From assembly GCA_017477505.1 (NCBI GenBank), contig JAFUVQ010000054.1:62001-126000 (forward strand): 64,000 bases of DNA. The letters run 5' to 3'. Source of the DNA: Eubacterium sp. Lineage in GTDB: Bacteria > Bacillota > Clostridia > Lachnospirales > Lachnospiraceae. The position numbers and the translations under genes are program-made. Under the pieces are notes generated by a model that saw nothing but the letters and a program-made list of their open reading frames with translations, ran no database searches and was not told the DNA's origin. Shown here piece after piece: positions 19,873 to 27,491 of this stretch. Position 1 is the stretch's first letter, and each line of letters starts with the position of its first letter.

Positions 19873-19904
19873 AGATATACGGATGGTGCTTCGTATATCA
19901 GGAG
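19873..19904 (+). promoter_or_regulatory. Hairpin abutting the ribosome site of the RNase J gene
   Basis: GATATACG (19873-19880) and CGTATATC (19891-19898) form a perfect 8-bp stem with a 10-base loop. The next bases are AGGAGG (19899-19904), the Shine-Dalgarno site, 10 bases before the ATG. The stem ends exactly where the ribosome site begins. Confidence 0.5.
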
Positions 19905-19914
19905 GATAGATTAT

Positions 19915-21573
19915 ATGAACAGCAATGATGCGGTAAAGATTATCCCTCTTGGCGGACTTGAGCAGATAGGGATGAATATAACCGCTATTGAATATGGAGA
20001 CAGCATCATAGTGATTGACTGCGGTCTCTCATTTCCTACAGATGATATGCTTGGTATAGACCTTGTTATACCTGATGTCACATATCTCATAGAGAATCAG
20101 GACAGGGTTAAGGGCCTGGTGGTCACTCATGGTCATGAGGATCATATAGGCGCCATCCCTTATATAGAAAAACAGATAAATATGCCGATATATGCAACCA
20201 AGCTTACTATGGGTCTTATTGACTATAAGCTTGATGAGCACGGCATCATAAACAATGTAAGACGTAAGGTGGTATCAACCGGACAGATCATCAATCTCGG
20301 ATGTTTCAGGATTGAATTCATCAGGACGAACCACAGTATTGCGGATTCTGCGGCACTTGCTATATATACACCGAAGGGCGTGATCGTCCATACCGGTGAT
20401 TTTAAGGTTGATTATACACCTGTTAATGGCGGGGTTATAGACCTTCAGAGATTTGGTGAGCTGGGCAAGAAAGGGGTCATGGCACTGCTTGCCGATTCTA
20501 CAAATGTAGAGCGACCCGGTTTCACACCGTCGGAAAAAACCATAGGAAAGACATTTGACCGTCTCTTCGATGATAACAGAGACAGACGTATCATAATCGC
20601 TACATTTGCATCAAATGTTGACCGTGTACAGCAGATCATTAATTCTGCCTATAAGTATGGACGTAAGGTTGCTGTAGACGGCAGGAGTATGATAAATGTA
20701 CTCGGTATCGCATCCGAGCTCGGCTTTCTGAAGATTCCTGATAATACACTTATCGATATGGAAAAGGTAAATGATTATCCTGGTGAAAAGGAAGTAATCA
20801 TAACCACTGGAAGTCAGGGAGAGAATATGGCTGTTCTTTCCAGGATAGCTGCGAATATTCACAGTAAGATTTCTATCATACCGGGGGATCTGGTTATCTT
20901 CTCATCCAGCCCAATTCCGGGAAATGAGAAGTCAGTCAACAGAGTTATAAATGAACTTGAGATGAAGGGCGCAAAGGTTATCTATCATGATACTCATGTT
21001 TCGGGACATGCCTGCCAGGAAGAGTTGAAGCTCATGTATGCGCTGACTAAACCAAAGTATGCAATCCCGGTTCACGGTGAATATAAGCATCTGAGACGTC
21101 ATGCGGAGCTTGCCCGTGAGATGGGAATTCCGAAAGAAAACATCAAGATTCTTTCTACAGGAGATGTACTTTCGCTTTCGGATGATATGTTTGAAGTGAC
21201 CGGTAAGGTTGAAACAGGTGAAGTCCTTGTAGATGGACTCGGAGTAGGTGATGTAGGTAATATCGTTCTTCGTGACCGCCAGCAGCTCTCACAGAACGGA
21301 CTTATAGTAGTTGCAGTTACACTTGACCGTGCGTCAGGCGAGTTACTTGCAGGACCTGATATAGTATCCCGCGGTTTTGTATATGTAAGAGAGTCGGAGA
21401 TGCTTATAGAAGACTGCAGGGTTGTGGCAGAAGAAGCCCTTTCGGAAGCCATCAGAAGATATTCCTATGACTGGGGAAGAATCAAGTCAAGTCTCAGGGA
21501 TTCACTGGGTGAATTCCTTTGGAAGAGAACCAAGAGAAGTCCTATGATACTTCCAATAATCTCAGAGGTATAG
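19915..21573 (+). CDS. rnj: Ribonuclease J
   Basis: A 552-residue MBL-fold RNase with both endonuclease and 5'-3' exonuclease activity in the family. The zinc motif HGHEDH is at residues 72-77, with HTGDFKVD and the beta-CASP blocks downstream (ADSTNVERPG, TTGSQGE, HVSGHA, PVHGEYKHL). A C-terminal domain closes with KRSPMILPIISEV. It acts in mRNA turnover and rRNA maturation in the cytoplasm. The ATG sits 10 bases after AGGAGG. ylbF follows after one base, suggesting co-expression, which fits the known tie between YlbF-family proteins and the RNA-decay machinery in Bacillus. Confidence 0.95.
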   Translation: MNSNDAVKIIPLGGLEQIGMNITAIEYGDSIIVIDCGLSFPTDDMLGIDLVIPDVTYLIENQDRVKGLVVTHGHEDHIGAIPYIEKQINMPIYATKLTMGLIDYKLDEHGIINNVRRKVVSTGQIINLGCFRIEFIRTNHSIADSAALAIYTPKGVIVHTGDFKVDYTPVNGGVIDLQRFGELGKKGVMALLADSTNVERPGFTPSEKTIGKTFDRLFDDNRDRRIIIATFASNVDRVQQIINSAYKYGRKVAVDGRSMINVLGIASELGFLKIPDNTLIDMEKVNDYPGEKEVIITTGSQGENMAVLSRIAANIHSKISIIPGDLVIFSSSPIPGNEKSVNRVINELEMKGAKVIYHDTHVSGHACQEELKLMYALTKPKYAIPVHGEYKHLRRHAELAREMGIPKENIKILSTGDVLSLSDDMFEVTGKVETGEVLVDGLGVGDVGNIVLRDRQQLSQNGLIVVAVTLDRASGELLAGPDIVSRGFVYVRESEMLIEDCRVVAEEALSEAIRRYSYDWGRIKSSLRDSLGEFLWKRTKRSPMILPIISEV

Positions 21574-21574
21574 C

Positions 21575-21916
21575 ATGAGTGATATTATTGATGAGTGCAG
21601 GAAACTGAATCAGATGCTTAAGGATTCCGAAGAGTACAGAAAGTATGTGCAGGCAAGGAAGAACTTAAGAGCCAATAAGGATCTTTATAAGAGCCTGAAG
21701 GAGCTTAAACGAATCAATGCAGATATCCACAATTACAGTGGAGATAACAGGTTTGATGATCTGTCTAAAATGCTCATTGATTATGATGATCTGCTTCATA
21801 ATTCTGTTGTCAGCGATTTCCTGAGAGCAGAGAGCAGGCTTTCGGGACTTATAAGGGAAATGTATTCTGTGACTGCACGTGATATATTCTTTGAAGTAGT
21901 AAATGAAGATGACTGA
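21575..21916 (+). CDS. YlbF/YmcA family protein
   Basis: A 113-residue, mostly helical, highly charged protein matching the YlbF/YmcA family, with blocks such as SEEYRKYVQARKNL and LKELKRINADIHN. In Bacillus subtilis the members YlbF, YmcA and YaaT form a complex that affects RNase Y activity and development. Here a single paralogue lies one base after RNase J, so a role in RNA decay is plausible. No membrane segment or enzyme motif is seen. Confidence 0.8.
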   Translation: MSDIIDECRKLNQMLKDSEEYRKYVQARKNLRANKDLYKSLKELKRINADIHNYSGDNRFDDLSKMLIDYDDLLHNSVVSDFLRAESRLSGLIREMYSVTARDIFFEVVNEDD

Positions 21917-22033
21917 TACATTTTCGTGTGTATTGATACAAAATGATGAAATACTGATTGATGTATGATTTCATGAATGTCGATGTGTTCATAATACTGT
22001 TGTATCGTACATGAAAATGCTAGAGGAATTAAT

Positions 22034-22606
22034 ATGGCAAAAAGACGTAAGAAAAAATCTAAGATAGATGGATATAAAATGGCCGAAAGAGGACTCGGCG
22101 GTTTTATTTACTATGGCGCGGAACTTCTGATCGATATAGTGATCATATTTATACTCATAAGAGGATTCTCTGTATCATTTAAATTCTCATATGATGTATT
22201 CAGTGATAAGGCGAAGAATCCAGCCACCAGAAAAACTGTGGTAGTCGAGATTCCTAAGGATTCTTCCGCAACTGAGATATCAGAGATCATATATGATGCG
22301 GGCGTTATCGAGAATAAGTATGTTATGATGGCCAAGCTTAAGATAGGCGGTTACGGCAAGGATGTAAAGCCGGGAACCTATGGTATGTCAGCGGCCATGA
22401 AATATAACGAGATCATCGAGCTCATCTGTGGCTATAAGAAGGAAGAGGAAGAAGACACGGATGATGCAAATGATAAGATTAAGGTTGACACCGGAAATGA
22501 TGTTTATGATGCCGGGGAGACCGGTGATGAGTCCGGTGGAGAAGATGTTCCTGAAGACGGCGGCGAAGACGGTGGGGACACTGACACCGGAGAAGGCGGA
22601 GAATAA
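22034..22606 (+). CDS. MltG/YceG-like membrane protein lacking the transglycosylase domain
   Basis: A 190-residue protein. It has a basic N-terminus (KRRKKKSK), one membrane segment at about residues 28-48, then a LysM-like MltG N-terminal domain (KTVVVEIPKDSSATEISEII, AGVIENKYVMM, VKPGTYGMS). Full MltG is about 350 residues and carries a catalytic Glu in a C-terminal domain; that domain is missing and is replaced by a 50-residue acidic, Gly-rich tail (DESGGEDVPEDGGEDGG). The next genes, trmR and trhP, match the Bacillus mltG-trmR-trhP order, so it occupies the mltG site. It is probably not an active lytic transglycosylase. The ATG follows AGAGGAAT. Confidence 0.8.
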   Translation: MAKRRKKKSKIDGYKMAERGLGGFIYYGAELLIDIVIIFILIRGFSVSFKFSYDVFSDKAKNPATRKTVVVEIPKDSSATEISEIIYDAGVIENKYVMMAKLKIGGYGKDVKPGTYGMSAAMKYNEIIELICGYKKEEEEDTDDANDKIKVDTGNDVYDAGETGDESGGEDVPEDGGEDGGDTDTGEGGE

Positions 22607-22621
22607 AAAGACATATTCATA

Positions 22622-22664
22622 AACAGATGACAGTTTAAGCTGAATTTAGGCTGTCATCTGTTTT
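22622..22664 (+). terminator. Long hairpin ending next to the trmR ribosome site
   Basis: AACAGATGACAG (22622-22633) and CTGTCATCTGTT (22651-22662) form a perfect 12-bp stem with a 17-base loop, followed by TTTT. GGAG (22665-22668), the ribosome site of the next gene, comes directly after. It could be a terminator, an attenuator, or both. Confidence 0.6.
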
Positions 22665-22674
22665 GGAGATAAAA

Positions 22675-23331
22675 ATGGACTACGATAGAATACGTACATT
22701 CATTAATTCATATAACAGAGATGACGCAGGGCTTCTGGGAGAGATACACTCGGAAGCCCTTAGTTCATGTGTTCCGATAATACGAGATGAGACCAGAGAA
22801 TTTCTGAAACTCATTATCACAATGCATAAACCTGAACATATTCTGGAACTTGGAACGGCAGTGGGATATTCTGCAATCATTATGGCAGAAGCTATGCGTA
22901 TGTACGCCGGGCATGCTGCTGTCACTACTGTAGAGCTGGAGCATGACACGGCAGAAACAGCGAGAAAAAATATAGCCGGTATGGGACTTTCAGATTTTAT
23001 AAGAGTTATCGAAGGTGATGCCGCGAAGATTCTCGAATCAGATGATCTTTCAGGTGAAAACTTCGATATGGTTTTTATAGATGCGGCTAAATCCCAGTAC
23101 CAGAATTATCTCGATGGTGTACTGAAATACGTTCATAAGGGCAGTGTCATTGTTTGCGATAACATACTTATGGGCGGGGAAGTCCTGGACTCTCATTTCC
23201 ATGTTGAGAAAAGAGACAGAACTATACACGATAAGATGCGTAAGTTCTTGTATAACTTAAAAAATGATTCCCGGTTTGTTACAAGTATCGTGGCAATAGG
23301 GGATGGAATGACAGTGTCGTATGTGGTATAA
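22675..23331 (+). CDS. trmR: Class I SAM O-methyltransferase, probable tRNA 5-hydroxyuridine methyltransferase
   Basis: A 218-residue methyltransferase. The SAM motif I is ILELGTAVGYSAIIMAEAM, VELEHDTAETARKNI follows, and the metal and catalytic blocks VFIDAAKSQYQNYL and VIVCDNILMGG match the catechol-methyltransferase-like family that includes TrmR (YrrM). TrmR makes 5-methoxyuridine at tRNA position 34. The adjacent TrhP-type protein makes the 5-hydroxyuridine substrate, which supports this choice over a small-molecule O-methyltransferase. The ATG at 22675 has GGAG 6 bases upstream; an in-frame TTG at 22663 would overlap the hairpin. Confidence 0.82.
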   Translation: MDYDRIRTFINSYNRDDAGLLGEIHSEALSSCVPIIRDETREFLKLIITMHKPEHILELGTAVGYSAIIMAEAMRMYAGHAAVTTVELEHDTAETARKNIAGMGLSDFIRVIEGDAAKILESDDLSGENFDMVFIDAAKSQYQNYLDGVLKYVHKGSVIVCDNILMGGEVLDSHFHVEKRDRTIHDKMRKFLYNLKNDSRFVTSIVAIGDGMTVSYVV

Positions 23332-23378
23332 TATCTGAGGTTTTGTACTATATAAAACATAAGATAAAGAGAATACAA

Positions 23379-24674
23379 ATGAAAAATATCAGAGATGGTA
23401 AAATTGAATTACTGATGCCGGCGGGTTCTTTTGAAACTATGAAGACTGCCATAGAATATGGTGCTGATGCGGTTTATATGGGTGGAAGCAGTTACAGTCT
23501 TCGTGCAAAGGCAGATAACTTTACACCGGAGGAAATGAAGGAAGGTATAGCATATGCCCATGAAAAGGGTGTTAAAGTATATCTTACCGTAAATATCTAT
23601 GCACATAATTATGACCTGGATGGGATAAAGAAGTATCTTGCAGAGATAAAGGAATACGGCTTTGATGCCATACTGGTTTCCGATCCCGGAATCTTTACAC
23701 TGGTTAAAGAGATAATACCTGTTATTGATATTCATATAAGCACACAGGCAAATAATACCAATTACCTTACATTTAAATTCTGGCATGACCTTGGTGCAAC
23801 CAGAATAGTATGTGCAAGAGAAATGTCTCTTGCAGAGATAAAAGAAACAAGGGCAAATATCCCGGATGATCTTGAGATTGAGGCCTTTATGCATGGGGCT
23901 ATGTGCATCTCATATTCCGGAAGATGTCTGCTTTCTTCTTATTTTACCGGAAGAGATGCCAACAAAGGAGCCTGTACACATCCCTGCAGATGGAAATATG
24001 CCGTTGTTGAAGAGAAAAGACCGGGAGAATATCTCCCTGTTGAAGAGGATGAGAGAGGAACCTATATCTTTAATTCCAAGGACCTCTGCATGGTGAATCA
24101 TATACCGGAGATGATCGATGCGGGAATATATTCATTTAAAGTTGAAGGCAGGATGAAGACGGCACTTTATGTTGCCAGTGTCGCCAAGATCTACAGAGAA
24201 GCGATTGATGATTATTATAATGATATAGAAATCTACAGAAGTAAGGCTGATTACTACATGGAGCAGATAGCTGCCTGCACATACAGACAGTTCACTACCG
24301 GATTTTATTTTGGAAAACCGGATCATGAGACTCAGATATATGACAGTAATACATATGTTCAGAATTATATATATCTTGGTACGATAGAAAATGTGGAATC
24401 GGCATCAGGCAGTTTCAGAATAATGCTCCATCAGAAGAACAAATTCACAGTCGGCGAGGAAGTGGAGATCATGACATTTGCCGGTGAGAATATAAAGGCA
24501 GTTATTACAGCAATCGCTGATGAAAAAGGCAATCCTATGGATTCGGCACCTCATCCAAAACAGGAGCTTCATGTTACACTGGCTAAGAAAGATTCAGAGG
24601 GAAATGCTGAAATCAAAACCGGCATGGTGATAAGAAGAAAGGCCGGAACTGAAGATGCAGGCGGTAATGACTAA
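23379..24674 (+). CDS. trhP: Peptidase U32 family protein, probable tRNA hydroxylation protein TrhP
   Basis: A 431-residue protein of the U32 family. ELLMPAGSFETMKTAIEYGA begins the TIM-barrel part. Four cysteines of the iron-sulfur motif are intact at residues 176, 183, 199 and 203 (MCISYSGRC and GACTHPC). KVEGRMKTALYVASVAKIYR and a C-terminal beta domain follow. TrhP makes 5-hydroxyuridine-34 in tRNA from prephenate-derived groups; it is not a protease in the cases studied. The ATG at 23379 was chosen because the protein then begins at the family start; the ribosome site (AAAGAGA) is weak. Bacillus has two tandem copies; only one is seen here. Confidence 0.85.
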   Translation: MKNIRDGKIELLMPAGSFETMKTAIEYGADAVYMGGSSYSLRAKADNFTPEEMKEGIAYAHEKGVKVYLTVNIYAHNYDLDGIKKYLAEIKEYGFDAILVSDPGIFTLVKEIIPVIDIHISTQANNTNYLTFKFWHDLGATRIVCAREMSLAEIKETRANIPDDLEIEAFMHGAMCISYSGRCLLSSYFTGRDANKGACTHPCRWKYAVVEEKRPGEYLPVEEDERGTYIFNSKDLCMVNHIPEMIDAGIYSFKVEGRMKTALYVASVAKIYREAIDDYYNDIEIYRSKADYYMEQIAACTYRQFTTGFYFGKPDHETQIYDSNTYVQNYIYLGTIENVESASGSFRIMLHQKNKFTVGEEVEIMTFAGENIKAVITAIADEKGNPMDSAPHPKQELHVTLAKKDSEGNAEIKTGMVIRRKAGTEDAGGND

Positions 24675-24719
24675 TTAGATTAGATATATAGATAGTTTGT
24701 TTTTACAGAAAAGAGATTT

Positions 24720-25853
24720 ATGATCAACTTTAATGAAACTCCGTATATCGGAACTGAACTGAGTTACATAAAGAAAGCAATAGAAGAGAATCATAAGATC
24801 TGCGGTGACGGTGAATTTACCAAAAGATGTAATGAGTGGATAGAAAAGAAAACCGGCACTCCTAAGGCACTTCTTACAACGTCCTGCACTCATGCACTTG
24901 AAATGGCTGCGATTCTTATAGATATAAAGCCCGGAGATGAGGTTATAATGCCGGCATATACATTTGTATCTACCGCAAATGCCTTTGTACTCAGGGGGGC
25001 TAGGATTGTTTTTGTAGATATAAGGCCGGACACTTTGAATATAGATGAAAGGCTGATAGAAGCGGCAGTCACGGAAAAAACAAAGGCTATCGTGCCTGTT
25101 CATTATGCGGGTGTAGCCTGTGAGATGGATGTCATCATGGACATTGCAAGACGGCATAATCTTTTTGTTATAGAAGATGCGGCACAGGGCATGATGAGTA
25201 CCTACAAAGGCAAGGCTCTCGGGACCATAGGTGACTTTGGGTGCTTCAGCTTTCATGAAACAAAGAACTACAGCATGGGAGAAGGCGGGGCTCTTCTCAT
25301 TAATCGTGATGAATATATAGAAGAAGCGGAGATTATTCGTGAGAAGGGAACTAACAGAAGTAAATTCTTCCGCGGACTGGTAGATAAGTATACCTGGGTT
25401 GATAAAGGAAGTTCATATCTTCCCAGTGATATGAATGCTGCTTATCTCTGGGCACAGCTTGAAGTGGCGGATATGATTCTGGACAACCGTATGAAAACAT
25501 GGAACAGGTATTTTGAAGGCCTTAAAAAACTGGCTGATGCAGGGTTGATAGAGCTTCCTTTCATCCCTGAAGGATATACCCATAATGCGCATATGTTCTA
25601 TATCAAAGTAAGGGATCTGGAAGAAAGAACAAAATTACTTGGTTATCTTAAAGAAAATGGAATCTATGCGGTCTTTCATTATGTGCCGCTTCATACATCA
25701 CCGGCAGGCCATGAGTTCGGGAGATTCTCCGGTGAAGACAGATATACAACCGGGGAAAGTGACAGACTCATACGTCTTCCTATGTTCTACAATCTGCCGC
25801 CTGAGGATGTGGATTATATTATAGAGAAAGTCAGTGTTTTTTTTGTCGGATAG
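24720..25853 (+). CDS. wecE: dTDP-4-amino-4,6-dideoxygalactose transaminase (WecE-like)
   Basis: A 377-residue PLP enzyme that follows E. coli WecE (376 residues) almost block by block: GTELSYIKKAIE, CGDGEFTKRC, KALLTTSCTHALEMAAILID, PAYTFVSTANAFVLRGA, PVHYAGVACEMD. The PLP lysine is K182 in SFHETKNY, and REKGTNRSKFFRG, DKYTWVDKGSSYLPSD and AHMFYIKVRD follow. The known reaction moves an amino group from glutamate to dTDP-4-keto-6-deoxyglucose, giving dTDP-Fuc4N. No rmlA/rmlB is in the window, so the keto sugar must come from elsewhere. It heads the 24720-36105 gene run, so the amino sugar is probably the core of that pathway's product. Confidence 0.9.
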   Translation: MINFNETPYIGTELSYIKKAIEENHKICGDGEFTKRCNEWIEKKTGTPKALLTTSCTHALEMAAILIDIKPGDEVIMPAYTFVSTANAFVLRGARIVFVDIRPDTLNIDERLIEAAVTEKTKAIVPVHYAGVACEMDVIMDIARRHNLFVIEDAAQGMMSTYKGKALGTIGDFGCFSFHETKNYSMGEGGALLINRDEYIEEAEIIREKGTNRSKFFRGLVDKYTWVDKGSSYLPSDMNAAYLWAQLEVADMILDNRMKTWNRYFEGLKKLADAGLIELPFIPEGYTHNAHMFYIKVRDLEERTKLLGYLKENGIYAVFHYVPLHTSPAGHEFGRFSGEDRYTTGESDRLIRLPMFYNLPPEDVDYIIEKVSVFFVG

Positions 25854-25918
25854 TTTTCTGTCGGATGTAACTGTATCCGGAAATAATGAAGCTTATGTAT
25901 GGTTCATAGGAATATGGC

Positions 25919-26317
25919 ATGAATAAGAAAAAAGATAATAGTAAATTAAAGATAATCTTCATTCTTCATATCGTGCTGATGGTATATTCGTTTTGCGGAG
26001 TCTGCAGCAAAAAAGCTTCGGGTGAAGAATTCCTCAGCTTTAGATTCTGCATGTATTATGGTATAATGATTCTTATCATGGGTCTTTACGCTGTCGTCTG
26101 GCAGCAGATTATAAAGAGACTGCCGCTTACTATGGCATTCGCCAATAAAGCGGTAACTGTAGTTTGGGGACTCATCTGGGGGGCAGTAGTTTTTGGAGAA
26201 GAGATTACTTTAGGTAAAGTAATCGGGGTGATCATGGTTATACTCGGTATGGTGATCTTTTCATTGTCGGATGAAAAAGATGTGGGAAAGGCTGGTGAGA
26301 ATGACCATGAAATATGA
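25919..26317 (+). CDS. Small EmrE/SMR-type membrane protein, first of an overlapping pair (ArnE/ArnF-like)
   Basis: A 132-residue protein with four hydrophobic segments. It has the small-multidrug-resistance/EamA layout, including a C-terminal half rich in GxxxG-type contacts (WGLIWGAVVFGEEITLGKVI) and a final helix GVIMVILGMVIFSLS. It overlaps the next SMR gene by 11 bases, as expected for two subunits made together. ArnE/ArnF pairs flip an aminoarabinose-polyprenyl lipid; with a WecE-like enzyme before and an ArnC/GtrB-like enzyme later in the run, a flippase for a lipid-linked amino sugar is the likely role. Drug export is the alternative. Confidence 0.75.
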   Translation: MNKKKDNSKLKIIFILHIVLMVYSFCGVCSKKASGEEFLSFRFCMYYGIMILIMGLYAVVWQQIIKRLPLTMAFANKAVTVVWGLIWGAVVFGEEITLGKVIGVIMVILGMVIFSLSDEKDVGKAGENDHEI

Positions 26318-26657
26318 TCTTAGATTCGTCCTTCTGATACTCATGGCATATTTTCTCAGTGCAGTTTCTCAGGCAATGCTGAAAAAGGCGGCTGAAAAAG
26401 AATATGATTCTCGCATTAAAGAGTATCTGAATCCCCTTGTTATAAGTGCATATATACTTTTCTTTGTTACGACGCTTATGGCCATAATCTCTTATAGAGG
26501 CATTCCTCTTTCTTTTGGAGGGATATTAGAGAGCACAAGTTATATCTATGTAACCATATTTGGCGTGAAGTTCTTCGGAGAGAAGATTAATCTAAAAAAA
26601 ATACTGGCACTATCGCTCATTATAGCCGGTATATGCATATATTCCCTGGTTGGATAA
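26307..26657 (+). CDS. Small EmrE/SMR-type membrane protein, second of the pair (ArnE/ArnF-like)
   Basis: A 116-residue protein with four hydrophobic segments: LRFVLLILMAYFLSAVSQAM, VISAYILFFVTTLMAII, a third around SFGGILESTSYIYVTIFGV, and ILALSLIIAGICIYSL. EKINLKKI before the last helix is the usual SMR/EamA loop. The ATG at 26307 is chosen because GGTGAG (26294-26299) is 7 bases upstream; ATG codons at 26271 (in-frame TTG/ATG region) and 26301 fit worse. It overlaps the upstream gene by 11 bases. It probably forms a heterodimer with that gene's product. Confidence 0.75.
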   Translation: MKYDLRFVLLILMAYFLSAVSQAMLKKAAEKEYDSRIKEYLNPLVISAYILFFVTTLMAIISYRGIPLSFGGILESTSYIYVTIFGVKFFGEKINLKKILALSLIIAGICIYSLVG

Positions 26658-26712
26658 TTGCTTTCGTATAGTTTTTGACAGAGTATAATAATCATAAGGC
26701 GGTCAAGTAACA

Positions 26713-27270
26713 ATGGTTTATGATAAAGAGTTTCGAGGGAATTTCGTATATTTCAAGAGTATAAACGAGGAGGATGCGGAGTTTTCATTTAATATCAGAA
26801 ATGCCGAGAATAATCGGAGTACAGTCGGACAGCTTGCTGAGTCCGTCGAAGCTCAGAGAGAATTCATACGAAGACAAAGACAGAAACCGGGAGATTATTA
26901 TTTCGTAGTATATAATAACAACGATGAAAAGATAGGGCTGATAGGAGTTTATGATATTGTCGGTGATGCCGGAGAAGTTGGAAGAGAAGTAAATGACGGG
27001 TCGCCGGTAGAAGCAATGGAGGCAGAAATACTCTTAGAAGATTTTGCCATAGATATTCTTGGATTAAAAAGAAAAATTGCTGTGATATATACGAACAACA
27101 GGAAACATATCAAAAGTCAGCAAAAACTCGGGTATGAACCTGTCGGAACAGTTACGAGAGGCGGTACAGAGTGTCTGCTTTTTGAAACAGCATTTGATAA
27201 AGAACATACAAAGAAAATCCGTCAGTTGATAAATCAACTGGCTTCTAAAAAAGGAGGTAATCAGTTATGA
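26713..27270 (+). CDS. GNAT family N-acyltransferase (RimJ/RimL or PseH type)
   Basis: A 185-residue GNAT protein: N-terminal FVYFKSINEEDAEFSFNIRN, central YYFVVYNNNDEKIGLIGVYD, AEILLEDFAIDILGLKRKIA, and SQQKLGYEPVGTVTRGG at the C-terminal acceptor side. This layout resembles RimJ/RimL and the sugar N-acetyltransferase PseH. Its stop overlaps the next gene (an acyl carrier protein) by 4 bases, so the two are translationally coupled. I infer that it moves an acyl group onto the 4-amino group of the sugar made by the WecE-like enzyme, possibly from acyl-ACP instead of acetyl-CoA. The donor is not proven by sequence. Confidence 0.75.
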   Translation: MVYDKEFRGNFVYFKSINEEDAEFSFNIRNAENNRSTVGQLAESVEAQREFIRRQRQKPGDYYFVVYNNNDEKIGLIGVYDIVGDAGEVGREVNDGSPVEAMEAEILLEDFAIDILGLKRKIAVIYTNNRKHIKSQQKLGYEPVGTVTRGGTECLLFETAFDKEHTKKIRQLINQLASKKGGNQL

Positions 27271-27488
27271 GTGAAGCAGAAAAAATAGGTTTATTGGAAG
27301 AAGCTATGGACCTTGAACCGGGAACGCTTAAACCGGAAGATGTATTAGCTGATTTTGACGAATGGGACTCGATAGCCGCTTTGTCGCTTATCGCAATCTT
27401 TGATTCAAATCTTGGTAAAACATTAAGTGGCGACGATATAAAGAAATTTGTGACTGTTAAAGATGTGATTGATTTTATGGAGGCCTAG
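27267..27488 (+). CDS. Acyl carrier protein 1
   Basis: A 73-residue four-helix carrier protein with the phosphopantetheine site DEWDSIAALSLIA; the attachment serine is S35 (DSI in place of the usual DSL). The ATG overlaps the GNAT stop and has a nearly ideal ribosome site (AAAAAAGGAGGT). The KAS III-like gene follows after 3 bases. It is distinct from housekeeping AcpP, whose gene normally sits with fatty-acid genes. It probably carries the acyl group being built for the sugar. Confidence 0.88.
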   Translation: MSEAEKIGLLEEAMDLEPGTLKPEDVLADFDEWDSIAALSLIAIFDSNLGKTLSGDDIKKFVTVKDVIDFMEA

Positions 27489-27491
27489 CAT

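Noticed and set aside
26675..26689. TTGACA and TATAAT close together before the GNAT gene
   Set aside because: Only 3 bases separate them, so they cannot be the -35 and -10 of one promoter. No good partner for either box lies at 16-18 bases.
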